Source: Drosophila persimilis (taxonomy: Eukaryota; Arthropoda; Insecta; Diptera; Drosophilidae). Taken from it: a stretch of 64,000 nucleotides of DNA. The notes beneath the pieces were generated by a model. It did not search any database and was not told the DNA's origin. It saw only the letters and a list, made by a program, of their open reading frames with translations. The stretch lies in assembly GCF_003286085.1 (NCBI RefSeq), contig NW_020825289.1, positions 16,368,001 through 16,432,000 of the forward strand, written 5' to 3'. This document shows, piece by piece, positions 50,901 through 62,949 of this stretch. The translations under genes were made by a program, and so were the position numbers. The first letter of the stretch is position 1; every line of letters starts with the position of its first letter.

Positions 50901-53064
50901 AGAGGATCCCGGAAGTAGCCTCGAAGCCTCATTGAATCCAATGGCGGGGGCTGCAGAGACGAGGCCAGGGTTCATTTCATCAGGCTATGGCATTCCTGAA
51001 GAGATAGTGAGAGGGTGGGCTGGCGAAAGAGAGATACTGTAAGCCAAATTGGCCATTGGCATTTCACTTCAAATTCTCCTTGACTTGCCCTCACACACAC
51101 TTGCCCATGCCTCGTGCCCATCCATGTTGTTCTTGGATGAGGGAAATGGGAACGTGAACTGCATGTCTGGTCCGGATTGCGGGCAGGGCAAGGCTTACCT
51201 GGTCGACAGCATCCACCAAGGAGCCATGCAAGGAGCAGCAGGACTGCCACAACTGCCCGCCACCCAAGGCTACAACAGGCAGCGCAATGGAACGGAAATT
51301 AAAAAGCGGAAAAAGAAAACAGAACCGGAACAGGAACCTCTAAACCGTAAACGTTGCCGCACACGTTAACGTGGCTTTAGCTGTGGCTGTGGCTCGCTCT
51401 GAGCTTCGACTACTGCACGTTACCCAAGCCCCACATTACAATGAATCCTGGGGCATGAATGCAAACAAAACTTACAGTTGTTGCTCAAGCACACAGATGC
51501 ACAAGGAGGAAGTGACGCATGTGAGAACACGATATCATTTCAGGCAGCGGCATCCTCCATCTGAGCTTCATCCTCATCCTTAGCACCAGCTCCATCCCCC
51601 TTCTCAGCTCCAGCCAGCAGCTTTCTCTCTTCGTGGTGAAGATGGCTGGTGAACGCGGGCCGAGGTCTTGATGTCAGGATAATGATGCCCTTTCAGGAGT
51701 CACAAGTCTCAACGACAACGACTGTCAGAGCCAGCCAACCCTTTCCGACTTGTTGCTCTTAGCCTCCTGGTCCATTGTTAATCCCGCTGGCTCCCCAACG
51801 TCTTTCACTCAATTCAAGGAAGATCTCTAGTTTCACCTTCTGTGGCTTACACCAAGACCAACTCGAACAACACTGTCTACAAGACCATTTGATGATGAGA
51901 TTCGTTCACATATTTTCGAGCTAAACTCTGGAGGCGAGCAAATATTGCTGTAGGTTTTCTTTCATAGAATTAACTGCAGCATTGCAATGTCATTGGTCTA
52001 AGTTTTGAACCCATATCGTATCCCATATCCCATATCTACGTCTCACTCTCTATCACATTTGATGGGAAGTTGGAAAAGCAATTACTTTTTCGTTGGAAAT
52101 TTTTGTACTTCGTAAACATTTAATTTCCAATTTTAATTTGCTTCAATGCACTGCCGCACACAGAGGGCGGCAGCGGGTGATGAGGCGGAGGCAGAACCAA
52201 TCGACATTGGACCCATTGGACTGCTAGCTGAGGTCCTGCCGCTGCAGCAAAAGGACCTGCTACTCATGTGGCCCTGCTCTGGCTGTGGCTCCGTTTCTCA
52301 TTTACATTAAATAAATATTGTACAATTGTATTGAGCAGCTGGCAAAGGTGAGGAGAGGCCCCATCCACATCCACAGCCCTGGAAAAAGCCCAGTGAAATG
52401 AGCTCCCACCCATTTGGTTCTTTGCATTTCGGTGCCAACTTCGTCTTGCGAGGGGCTTCCGCTTTGGTTTCTCCTCATCTTCATTCTCATTCTGATTCCC
52501 ATTCTGCAAAGGTAATATAAGCTCCAACAAATAAAAGAATTGAAATTGTTTGCCCCTTGCCGCCGCCCCACAAATGATTTCCAATGAATAAAATCGAAAT
52601 TGAAACATTTTACGGTTCGATTTCAGTTTATGGAAAATGCATGTTGCACATGCCTCTCGCTCTGTATGCAAATGCAGCGGAGTAATATCGAAATTTGACA
52701 GCAATCAAAATATTTCCATTTGGGGGTACCGACAATTTCTTGTTTGCACTCAAATATATATTCTCTTCTTAAATTAACTAAATTTTCATTAAGTTTTCTT
52801 GAACATCATTTCTGGCAATATTTTTGCAAATAGTAGCAGTAGAGGAACATTATTGAGAAAATTGTACACTATTTACCCTAGTTAAGATGCGTCTGACAAG
52901 GTGCGGAACGAAGCGTTTCATAGCTCTGACATCAAACTTACAAGTCAGGTCCTTTTAGGGTTCCCTTCCTGATTGCCAAGTCCAATACTATCAAGTTTCT
53001 TTGTTATAAACCGAAATTTGCATAAAGATTTCTATGTAATTAATTTTTTACAATGTTTTTCCAG
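45000..53064. other. Non-coding region, part 4
   Basis: Mixed unique sequence. Isolated donor-like sites occur (CAG|GTAAGT on plus near 45504; GGG|GTAAGT on minus near 45243; CAG|GTAAGC on minus near 51198) without a frame or partner I can defend. A CA run lies at about 47598-47622 and a GTCCGT-type hexamer run at about 49785-49827. I see no gene. Confidence 0.5.
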
Positions 53065-53080
53065 TGGTCCGCATACAAAA

Positions 53081-53176
53081 ATGGATGCACAGACAGAGCC
53101 ACTCACCACCAACCAGATGTCATCCTTTTTAATGGCTCAGTGGAGTCCTGGATTCAGCATCCTGGATGACTTGTGA
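53081..53176 (+). CDS. Candidate small open reading frame (31 aa), unrecognised
   Basis: An ATG with a strong Drosophila context (ACAAAAATGG) lies 17 nt after an acceptor-like TTTTTCCAG (ending 53064). The frame starts MDAQTEPLTTNQ and ends FSILDDL, then TGA. It has no signal peptide, no transmembrane segment and no motif I know. It could be an untranslated terminal exon or chance. Confidence 0.12.
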   Translation: MDAQTEPLTTNQMSSFLMAQWSPGFSILDDL

Positions 53177-54466
53177 TGTGCAAATGTTATCCTGTCTCTC
53201 GGGCTGTCTGCCTGTCTCTATGTCTGTCAGTTTCCTCTCCGCATGTGTGTTTATAATTTACTTTACTTTCTGACAAAAGGATTTTAAAACAATTATTTTA
53301 ATGTTTTTCCCACACACATACACATAGATACAGATACAGAGATACAGAGACAGACATTACGTCAAATTGAGTTTTGTTTCATTGGGAAAATGTGGAAATG
53401 ACCTGACTTTTGCCAATTTTTGGCATTTGGCTTTTAAATGCAATTTTTCTCTTCATTTAACATTTGCTATGGAATACATCTACATACATACGTGTTTCTG
53501 TGTACAAGTCTGTCCATTTATATATTGTGGAAAATCGACAAGTTTATTTAATAAAACGCAAACACAAATGCAAATCCATTAAAAATTCATTGTAAATAAA
53601 TACCAAAGTGCATCAATGCATAGACACAATGTTATTTCAAAAATTATCTCAACCATGTAATGCAAATTTTTCAAGAATTACACTGTACGACAGTCCTTTT
53701 GTACTGTGCTCTCGAGACACAAATTAGGTTGTAGGCTGTTGGCTGATTAGATCACGTTATGGTCGAAGTTAAACATTTTTCTACCAATTTTTACACTTTT
53801 TTTCAGTCATGATAATAACTGACAAAAAAGTTGTATTTTGTAGAGTGTCTTAGACAAAATATAAAAATTAGATTTCAAGTGAATTATGCCAAGTCAATAG
53901 GATTCAATTCGCATTTTGGAAATGGGAAATAAAGCAGAAACGGAGCTGAATATTTTGCTAAACTTTAAATATGTACATATATACTTAAATTTAAAAAAAT
54001 TGGCATCATGCACCATGATAAATGACTCTGCTAATTATGGTAGAGGAGAACTTTGTGCCCGACTTGGCTAGCATATCTATGCTAATCGCAATCGTACAAC
54101 AAATTCAAAAATAATTCTCGGTATGAATTCAGGAGAAGAAGGTAGAATATTGCACACCCTATAAATATAATGAAAATGTTTCTTTATTATAGGAATTGAG
54201 AAAAGAAAGATGCATGAGGGGTAGCAATGAAAATTAATGAATTGTATGTAAATAAAATGGATGGGATAGTAGTATTCCTTCCTTCCTAACAATATATTAT
54301 TAAAGCAAAGTAAACTTCCCTTTTAAAAGGAGTTTGAAATTGCATATATAAACGTTTTGGCCAGAACAGGAAGGTGTTTCTGTAACGAAAAATGACAGTT
54401 CTAAACAAATTCTTTCGACTATTCCTTCTTTAAACTATTAAAACGATACAATTTTCTCGTTTCTAG

Positions 54467-55725
54467 CCCACATACCCCCCTCGATAGAGCAACGCGAACA
54501 CTTGCAGCGGTTTCAAGTTTCGAACAACATCAAGATGGGAGCGGATGAGGCGAAAGTAAGCAAGTCATTAACATATCGCACCAATGAAAATGCAAATGCA
54601 ACACAAATTACCGGAATGGACAGGATGGTGTCCTGGTCCTGCTCCCTGCAGCGATTCCTCTTGGTTGACCGCTTGTCTGGTGGCTCATTAAAATGCGCTG
54701 CCATCTCGCGAAAGTGAAAAATTGCCCAGGAAAAGTCAGAAGGCAAGGAGAGAAAAAATAACTTGCGTAAGGTATAGGAATAGGAAAAATAGGTGAAAAG
54801 ATGTGAAAGAAAAAGCCTTGGAGTCACCACAGTGAAGAAGCTTTACCCTAAAATCAGTTGGTACTCAATGGTAGGGTAGGTGTTTCGATGGCAAAAAGGA
54901 GAGGGCGCAAGGGAAATGAAATCTGGCTGCTAAGAGCTAGAAATAGTTCACGGGTAAAGCAAAAGTATGGATGGCAGATGTCGAACTTCAGAATCCTGCA
55001 CAATTGGTTCCCACAAAAGTGGTATACCCTACCCAAAAAGAGCATCTGAAGGACCACAAAAGAAAGTCGAAAAAACTTTTGTGGCCCTGCAGACAAGGAC
55101 AGCTGGAGACAGGGGGAGAGGCGGGTAGTCGCGGGAAAGGTGCCTGACTTGCACAGGACTTGGGTCTCCTTATCCCCGTTGTTGTAATTGTTGTAGCTAT
55201 ATCTTTACGTTACGCATTGTTAGCACTTCATAAAACAAATCTCATGAATATTACGAAGACTCTTATCTGCGGACTCGTAATGCATTTGCTGAGAGGAATG
55301 GATACGGTCAGGCCCCACACTGCTTGAGATGGCTTCGGGTTATTGCCACAAAGCAGAGCAGTGCTCCTGGATCCGTCCCTCCCTCTGCGGCGTGTCCTGT
55401 CCGCCGTGCAGTCATGTGCAGGAATTAATTTTGCGATTACGCGTAATTACAGCCCGGAAAAAAGTCAATAATGAAGGAGCCACCGGAGAGCTCAGTAAAG
55501 GGCGGGAGAAACTTAATTGCGAGTAAGTGTTGCTTATTACTTATTATCTGCACTTCCGCCTGCCCCATTCCCCATGTTCCATGTCGCATCCTACTCCGGC
55601 CCCCCTTTCAGCCTGCCACTCACGCCGTGGCGGAGGCGTGTCAGCGGCATTGCCGAAACTTAATTGTTAGCTTGCCGAAACTTTTCGACGCGATATTTAA
55701 CCCTTTACTTTTTGTTGCTAATTAA
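54467..55725 (+). CDS. Candidate two-exon small gene, unrecognised
   Basis: Segment 54467-54555 lies between the acceptor TCGTTTCTAG and the donor AAA|GTAAGC. It is open in one frame (SIEQREHLQRFQVSNNIK, then MGADEAK), with an ATG at 54535 in the context CAAGATGG. The frame is phase 0 at the donor. The acceptor CCCCCTTTCAG ending at 55611 opens a phase-0 frame, 55612-55725, of 37 residues to TAA. From the ATG this would be a 44-residue protein with a hydrophobic C-terminus. No homology is recognised and the AT-rich end may be open by chance. Confidence 0.1.
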
Positions 55726-58700
55726 AAAACTTTTGGCCCCACGCTGGGAACGGTAGGGAAAAAATTGTGAAAATGCGAAAAAGAAGAGCACAGAACGACA
55801 TAAAAACGCTTCAGCATAGATATGTATATATACATATAAACGCGTACATGTGCGTTCGGTCCTGGTTGTTTACACAAAAGCAATCATACGCCATGCTGTA
55901 CGCTGACTTAATCTTCATCCACCCAAGGCCCACTGTAGCCTCTCCGCAATGCTCCGTAGCCATATCGTCACTGTCAACAATACGACATCAAGGGGGTGGC
56001 TAAAGATTGGATGGTTTCTGGTGCTCTGGTTTGGGGGTTCTTCAAAACGGGGGAGATCTGACTGCTTGACGTTGCGTTGAAGTTTCATTAATTAGATAAA
56101 AGTTTCTTCTGCTTCCTTACCCCTTCCTCTCTTCCTCACCACTCTCCCCCTCTACATTGTTAATGACGCCAAGGAACGAGCTGCAAATTATTTGCACACA
56201 ACAAAAGCCAAAAAGTTGCAGGACCCATCGCTTCCCGCCCCATAACTGTAACCCCCATGTCAGTGGGAAATGTTTCAAAGGAAGAAAGTGGCTCTTTGGG
56301 TGGGTGTGGTTAGCGGATATGATGGGTGGAAGGAGGATGTATACGATATTATATGATATTATCAGTTTCTGGCCATCGGATGATTTGGGAAAAAGAAAAC
56401 TTCACGTACCTGAGGCTATGCCTTTCCAAAAAAAGAGAAATAAAACAGGAACAAGGGCCATACTTTCTACTTTAAAATATACCCTCGGATTGAAAACTAT
56501 GGAAGCCAACCTCTATATTGTGTTAGAAATAGACGAAAGAACTTCAGAGAGAGTAATTTTCCTCAATTCTATTGAAATATTTAACCGGCTGCAATGATTT
56601 TTGGCAGATATACTATAATCAAATATCTTTGAACATAGGTGGATTTCATATCAATTTGCACAAACAGAGTATACCTTGTAAGATATAAGTACTGGATATA
56701 ATGATGTAAAAATGAAGGAAACCCTAAACAAAATTTGGTTTCAATTAAGATGCCACTTTCAAAATAAGAAGGGAAGGGAAGCCGGGAAGGGTTACATGGG
56801 AAGAAGCCTCAGCAAACAGCGAGAAATAAAAAATAATTATCCACTCCCACCTCGAAGAGAACACCACCCCACCCCATCCCCTGGTGGCAGCTAATCAAGG
56901 AGCCGAGCGGAAGGTGGTAGATAAAGAAAAACCGGAAACGACGTACCAGGAAACGCCAATCAAATTAGAAAAAAAGGACCACATCAGGAATACCTAGAAA
57001 AGGATGCCAGAAACAGCAAGAGCCCTGGAAGCAAAAGGGTTGCAAGTGTGGCAAAGAAATGATGGGATATACGGAAGATGAATTTTTAATTTGTTGCTGT
57101 TGCTTTCCGTTTTAATTGTTGTTGACAGACGGCTGACTGACTCGGGATCTGCGACTCGTAACTGACTGACGCCGCACTTCACAATCCTTTTTCTTTTGCT
57201 AGCCTGGCAACAGCCAGCTTAAATGGAGCTTTTAATTAAAGAAATTGCGGTAATTCCCTTAGAAGACAGAGCTATATGCACAGGGAAAAAAATGAAATGC
57301 CTCTCGTCAAAGATGCGCCCCGCGGGTCAGCACTTTGGTGTGGCTACATCATAACCAAAAGTGGTTGCCGGTTGTGGGGAGAATCCAAAGCCAGGATGAA
57401 CAGGAGAGGCTATGCTACGCATGAATTTGATGTTATTGTTCCGGTTCGACATAGCAACGTGCACATCAAAAGGGGGAACCACATTTACAACACCTTGAGG
57501 GGGTCGGGCACCTCTCATGGTAACGTTTTCATTTTAACTTTCATTTTCTGGCTTCTAATGGCATTATCCAAGGGAAAGGGCTCCAACAATGGGGCTGAGG
57601 TGTGTGCTGCCTCCCCCCATACTCGTATTTGTCAAAGGATTTTGAGTAATTAAATTTTATGCCATTTGCACATCAATTTGCATCCAAATTTCAAATTCTG
57701 AAGTTTGTCGGGAGGCCAAACTCAAGTACCTACAGTGCTCTTTGTAGCATAAAGATGTACTCGAAAGACTTTCTTAATAGGTATATCTGAAACAATTATG
57801 GAAAATATATGAAATACTCTCAACAGAATCTATAGATTACACATTCGAAACGCATAACTGAACATACTAACATAATATACCAATCTTTTTGTAGTCTGTT
57901 GACATTGTACGCACCATTAAATCGGGTTTAACTAACCCAAATATTTGGCAACAAACAGCATGCTCAAGAAACCTGTTGATCCTGCCGAAAAAACTGGTCT
58001 GAAGAGCCTCGCAAAAAAGGTACTCAAATAATTGAAATTTATGGCTAACGATGGGGTAGGGGAGGCTTGGGGTGAACACAGGTGGTCAAAGCCAACAAGC
58101 ATAAATGATATTATTTCAGCCATACAATGTTTAATGGCAGACAGTGGATAGCTTTGCTGAATTTCCGGTCGAATATGGCCCGATGGATGGAGATGCAAGC
58201 AGAGGTTGAAGTTGAGGGAAGCTTGGAATGTCTATTAATCTGAGTGGTTGGGAGATCACCCGCTCTTTCATACATTGTATAAGAAGGTGAGCATATAAGA
58301 AATTAACTTAAAAAGTCATTTTCCAGGAAAAGGATGAGCGGAAGAGGTAGATGGAGAGGAGGCCCCAAGTAGAGAGAGGAGAGAGAGACCGTAAAAAAGG
58401 ATTAATTGCATGAGGAGCTGTACACGGAGCTGGCGGCATCAGCTCTCCACATGCCACACTCGACTCCGGCCCCCATGACAACGAGCAGTGCACACGGCCA
58501 CCAAGTGCATATCCTGGCTTTTTCTATAAGCCATTGACTTGCCGCATCCTTTGGCCAGGAACAAGCCAGGAAGGCAGTCAGCCAGGAAGGCAAGTGTGCT
58601 CTCGTACGGCATGTGGTGGATCCGTATTTTTTAATAGTGTTTCGTGTGCCTCTTGGCGTTAATTTATGCCACAAAATCATTTTCTTTTATACGCCACACA

Positions 58701-60768
58701 CCCGCTCTCAGCTCTCGCACTCTCAGACTCTGCCACATGCGAAAATAAAAATTAAAAAAGACACAGAGGCTAGCGTTTATGGTCGCAGCTTAAGATACCC
58801 TTACCTCTAACAGTCGGGCGAGATGTCCTTAATAGCAAGGGACCAAGCGTACAATCAGGAAGTCCAGAAGGTAGTATGGAAAATGGGTTCGGAGAATGCT
58901 CAATTCCCCTGCCCTCCACTCAAAGTCGGCATAATCTTTGAAAGGGTATAAAACATTGAAAAATATAAAAAATACAGAGAGGACAGAGAGGGGAAGACGG
59001 AATGGAGATGCAAATTGCGTTGCATTTGCCCGGAGCCCTCCAGACGCAGTTTTATGTCAAGTGAAAAATGAATGCGACCTATGACATGAAATATGAGCGC
59101 ATCTTTTGCACAACACAGCGCCCAAACACAGCCAAACTTTTATTAGTTTTCGCTTTGATGCAAATACGAAACAAATAAAAGTAAAATTGGGATTACTCGC
59201 CGCCATAGCAAAAACGAAATCGAAAACAAAAACAGAGAAAAAACCCGCAATAATAATTTATTATATGACAAACACGATGATCAGGTGCCCTGATAAGTCG
59301 CAGTCCCAATCCGAACATGACAGGCAGGCAGGCCTGCCACAGCTACCTAAAAACAATACTGGACGGAAAGTATTACGGAAATTTCGCACTTCGCTCAAGC
59401 TCTGCTCGGTTGTTGGGGTTCGAGTTCATCTCGGGTTCATTATATTTGTGTTCCTCGCAGTAGTTCCCCGAATCACTGCAAATGTTATGCAATCTAAGTC
59501 GCAGTAGAATGCTCGGATCCGGGACCTCACTACCCAAATGTCTCTAGTATAGTACGTCTAGAATGCATACAACCATACTTCTACATACCCGTAGTATGTA
59601 TGTATGTATATATATACATTCATAGTGTTCACAAGGCCACAAGTTTTCACTGGAATTGGCATTGATGGAATTAGGGAATTGCGATGTGGCAATGACAATG
59701 AAAACAAGTGGCGACGATGAGCAATGCACTCTGAGAATGGTTGAGAATGAGTATTATATTACAGTGATCAAAATATTCTCTTATTATTTTATCTTCTACC
59801 CCAATAGGGGGTTGGTCTTAGCCCTAAGCTACTCTAAGCTAAGATCAAAGCATTATCCTTAGATACTGATTCACTTAAACTCTTATCGAATCGAACCTCT
59901 TTGGTCTCTCAGTCAGGGCCTACCATTACACTTCATCTTTATATGTAAATAGAAAATCTTACCCCCAATCCCATGTAGCAGAAACCATATAGCGTGTGTA
60001 TCCACATGTCTCAATGCCGCCTTGCATACGAATTCATTCAACTCAAGAACACTGGCCCAACCGTAATGGCCGCGTGCGGATCGGAGCGGGCCCCGACTAT
60101 AAATAACTCTATGGAATAGGCATTCAAACATTAGCAACGAAATCATGTATAGAATAGCTGAGGAAAACAATAATAAATACATCCAACTAAATGGACCTCG
60201 TGTCCGTGTCCATTCGTTCCAATGGAAGATATAGTATCTGTTCGGTGAGCGGCGCAAGGTCGTTTATTTTTGTTTATAACTTTTTGGAACTGTGCGATCG
60301 ACTAAATGGAAACCGAAAATATCATTAAATATATTTATAATCGAAGCGTTCAGTACCAAAGATCTGAAATTCTTGTCAGCTCTGAACTTGACATTGAAAC
60401 AGCCGGGAGGGAGAACCCAGAGGGTGATCTCTCCTCCCGCTAAGAGATAAGATAAGCTCTGCTTTGAGCTCTTCGATCCGCAGATCCGCAGATGGCATCA
60501 TCTTTCCGTTTTCACTGCTTTTCGTGCTGTTCTTCCTCTGCCCGCACAACTGTACACTGTGGGGCACGTGACGTTGCAGCTCTGTGGTTTTCAGCTCTGC
60601 CACCGATAAGGAGGAGCTGTCAGCTGAGCCCCGACCCCAGCCCGGAGTTCGGAGAACGAAGACGAAGACCCATACATACTTACATAATTCTCGCTTCATG
60701 TGCGTGCCTGTCAGTGCGTGTTTGTGCGTGATTGAGACGAGAATTGTTTTGAAAATATTTACAATGCA
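55726..60768. other. Non-coding region between candidate exons and the secreted-protein gene
   Basis: AT-rich unique sequence. Frames of 125-146 codons near 56157 and 57276 lack codon bias, motifs and splice context. I see no gene. Confidence 0.5.
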
Positions 60769-60774
60769 TTTATT
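60769..60774 (-). terminator. Poly(A) signal of the secreted-protein gene
   Basis: AATAAA on the minus strand (TTTATT on plus), 155 nt downstream of the TAG stop at 60929. Confidence 0.6.
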
Positions 60775-60888
60775 GGAAGCAGTCAAATATTTCACTCTTG
60801 TCGGGGTGATGGATCGTACAATATAATTAATATATAGTTAAATAAATACATTTTATATGTAAGTGTGTGTGTTGGTGTGTAGAAGTGT

Positions 60889-60916
60889 ATGTGTGTTGTG
60901 TGTGTGTGTGTGTGTT
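60889..60916. repeat. (GT)n-rich microsatellite in the 3'UTR
   Basis: An interrupted GT run lies directly downstream of the stop codon of the minus-strand secreted-protein gene, where it is read as CA. Confidence 0.8.
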
Positions 60917-60928
60917 AGAGGATTATAA

Positions 60929-61640
60929 CTAAATCAAAACACAGCAGACTTGTCCATTGACGCAATCGGTACCAGGTCTCAAGAGCCTCTGGTGGCATCG
61001 ATCCATGCACATTCCCAGGTGTTCCGCACAGGGCGCTGGTCGGACCGGCACTGCAACGGGCAACGGGATGGTTTGAGGATGGTTGAGGGTGGTTGTAGTA
61101 CAGAATGAGTGGATTAGTGGCGAGGTATGGACACAGCAAGTAATACCAATTACGGATCGAATTAGTGGTAGAATCGGGTATCTTTATTTGTTTAAATTTG
61201 GAGTAGACTCGGGTTTGGGTCGAACTGATGGCAGGGCGTTTTTATGGGTGCGGGAGGGGAGTTAAGCAGGTGCATCACAGCGGGGTGGTTGGGCATTTTG
61301 TACTCACGTTCGTAGCAGCATTCCACACCATGGTGGACGCTGGTGGGGCACAGTCCCTTGTTGTTGGTTGGCTCCGTACAGTCGCTGGTCTTCACGCACA
61401 GTCCTCCAACCAGCACGCACTGGCGGTCATTCGGATACACCCGTACTCCCTGAAGCACTAGAGGAGTAGGAGAATTAGCTCTGGATATTTGGACAGAGGG
61501 TGTTCCCGGGTCTCACACTTACTGTACACATCTTGATCGTTCACTTCGTTTGTCTCGATGTCCGCCCGTACGGAGCGGAGCATCGTCGCCATCACTAGAG
61601 CCACCATCAGGCAGCTAAACAAGCTCTTTCTTATCGACAT
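60929..61640 (-). CDS. Secreted two-domain Cys-rich protein, carboxypeptidase-inhibitor-like (three exons)
   Basis: Joining 61640-61523, 61457-61308 and 61050-60929 gives 390 nt, or 129 residues plus TAG. All junctions are phase 1 with GT-AG sites (GTAAGT/CTCTAG and GTGAGT/GTTGCAG). Residues 1-26 form a signal peptide ending SVRA. A short acidic segment follows, then two six-cysteine units: C-X6-C-X5-C-X9-C-X9-CC and C-X6-C-X3-C-X10-C-X5-CC. The chain ends VCCVLI. Tandem C-X6-C...CC units with only a few residues after the last CC match the layout of tick carboxypeptidase inhibitor, whose C-terminal tail enters the enzyme's active site. I infer an extracellular, disulfide-rich inhibitor of a metallocarboxypeptidase, though a defensin-like or other role is possible. 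I do not recognise the fly gene name. Exon 3 is evident only after splicing. Confidence 0.8.
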
Positions 61641-62514
61641 GATATGTTTTGTTCGATTCTATTCTGTTCTGCTCAATTCTGTGGGTAACACTCTGCGGAT
61701 CGAATTGGAACGTATCGGTATCGCGGATAATCTATCTCTACTTCCACTCGTTGGCACTGCTCACGTCGCACTAATCGAAGCTACTTACGCTGCAGAGTCT
61801 TTTCAATGAAAAGCACTTGCTCTGAGAGAGAGAGAGAGAGTGAAAAGCACATACAGTGAGAGAGAAAGAGGGCGAGCGACTCCGAAGCTTTTTGCACAAT
61901 CATCAGACGCGACGCACGATCCCCATAGCAGCAGCATTAGCAGCACCAGCAGCAGAGGAGTGACAGCAATACAGAGCACAGAGCTTGAGAGACTCCGATG
62001 GGCTCCAACCGCTCCATTTGGGTGGTCGTCGCTCTCCAGCTATCCAGATACGACTTAATGAATGGGACTCCAGATTCTAGCTTCCAGATCCCGCAAAGAA
62101 TCGTTCAACTCGATCGGCAGCAGGCTGCAATCAAAGACGATCAGCGGGAACAACATCAGCTGAACCGCATCGAACGGGGCGGAACATGATTTTACTGCAA
62201 TTTAATCTGGTTTGGCATACTCTCGTCCCTCTCTTCCATACCTCCCGCATATGGGGCGCCTATCTGCTTTGTTTGTATAACATTTTCGAAAACAATTTTG
62301 AGGGAGAGATACACTTTGTATGCAAAATATGTAAACAAACAAAAACGAAATATTACGCATACGCCGAATGTGTGTCTGTGTGTGTTATGCCCCAGAAAAA
62401 TTTTGTGAAACCAGATGTTACCTTCATACGATCTAAACAATCACCGAAAGATCGACAGCACTCGACGGGAATATCTATGAATGAACGAAGTAGTACCACC
62501 CGATCTAGAATGAA
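61641..62514. other. Upstream region of the secreted-protein gene
   Basis: 5' flank of the minus-strand gene. There is no TATA box in the first 300 bp. A GA tract (about 61826-61841) and a second GA-rich patch near 61858-61868 may be GAGA-factor sites. Beyond about 61900 I see no gene until the candidate exon at 62515. Confidence 0.5.
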
Positions 62515-62949
62515 ATGAGAGGTGCACGGCGAAATCCTAGAGAAGCCAGAAGAAAGAACATGCCTCAATGCCAAACGATAAGCCAGGTGTAAGTACGACG
62601 AAGGCCAAAGGAGTTCATGTTTTCATTCCCATTCAACCATTCCCTTCCCCTCCTTTACTTTATGGGACTACGAAAAATCTATTTACATATCTGCTTATTC
62701 AGAATACCTGGAACATCATTTACTACAACAACAAGTGTTCATCGCGTGATGATAAACATTCTCGAAAGTTCCAAATAATATTTGTTTTTTTTTTAATTGT
62801 CTAGAAGCTTATCAGCTGGTTTGGCTGCCCAGCTCGGCGTTGAATCCCGCAGCTCTGATGATGGTATTCGGAAGAGGCCTCCAGATCCTAATCTAATGCT
62901 TGATGGAGGAGCCCTTAACTTGCCCCGCTCATTTGTGGACCGCTGCTAG
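62515..62949 (+). CDS. Candidate two-exon gene (72 aa), unrecognised
   Basis: Exon 62515-62588 (ATG 9 nt after an in-frame stop) ends at a near-consensus donor GTAAGT. The 216-nt intron ends in a T-rich tract and TTGTCTAG. Exon 62805-62949 continues in phase to TAG. The product starts with a basic stretch (MRGARRNPREARRKN) and ends NLPRSFVDRC. The second exon reads like real coding sequence (QLGVESRSSDDGIRKRP). No family is recognised. The splice signals are strong, but the reading frame may be a fragment of a larger or decayed gene. Confidence 0.25.

Noticed and set aside
50972..51250. Minus-strand hydrophobic frame resembling a signal peptide
   Set aside because: No ATG precedes the hydrophobic stretch in frame, and no downstream exon could be joined.
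56157..56597. 146-codon frame in AT-rich DNA
   Set aside because: It begins at TTG, lacks codon bias and known domains, and has no promoter or splice context.
59411..59440. GGTTCGA-like B box suggesting a tRNA
   Set aside because: The rest of the B box, the A box and any cloverleaf pairing are absent.
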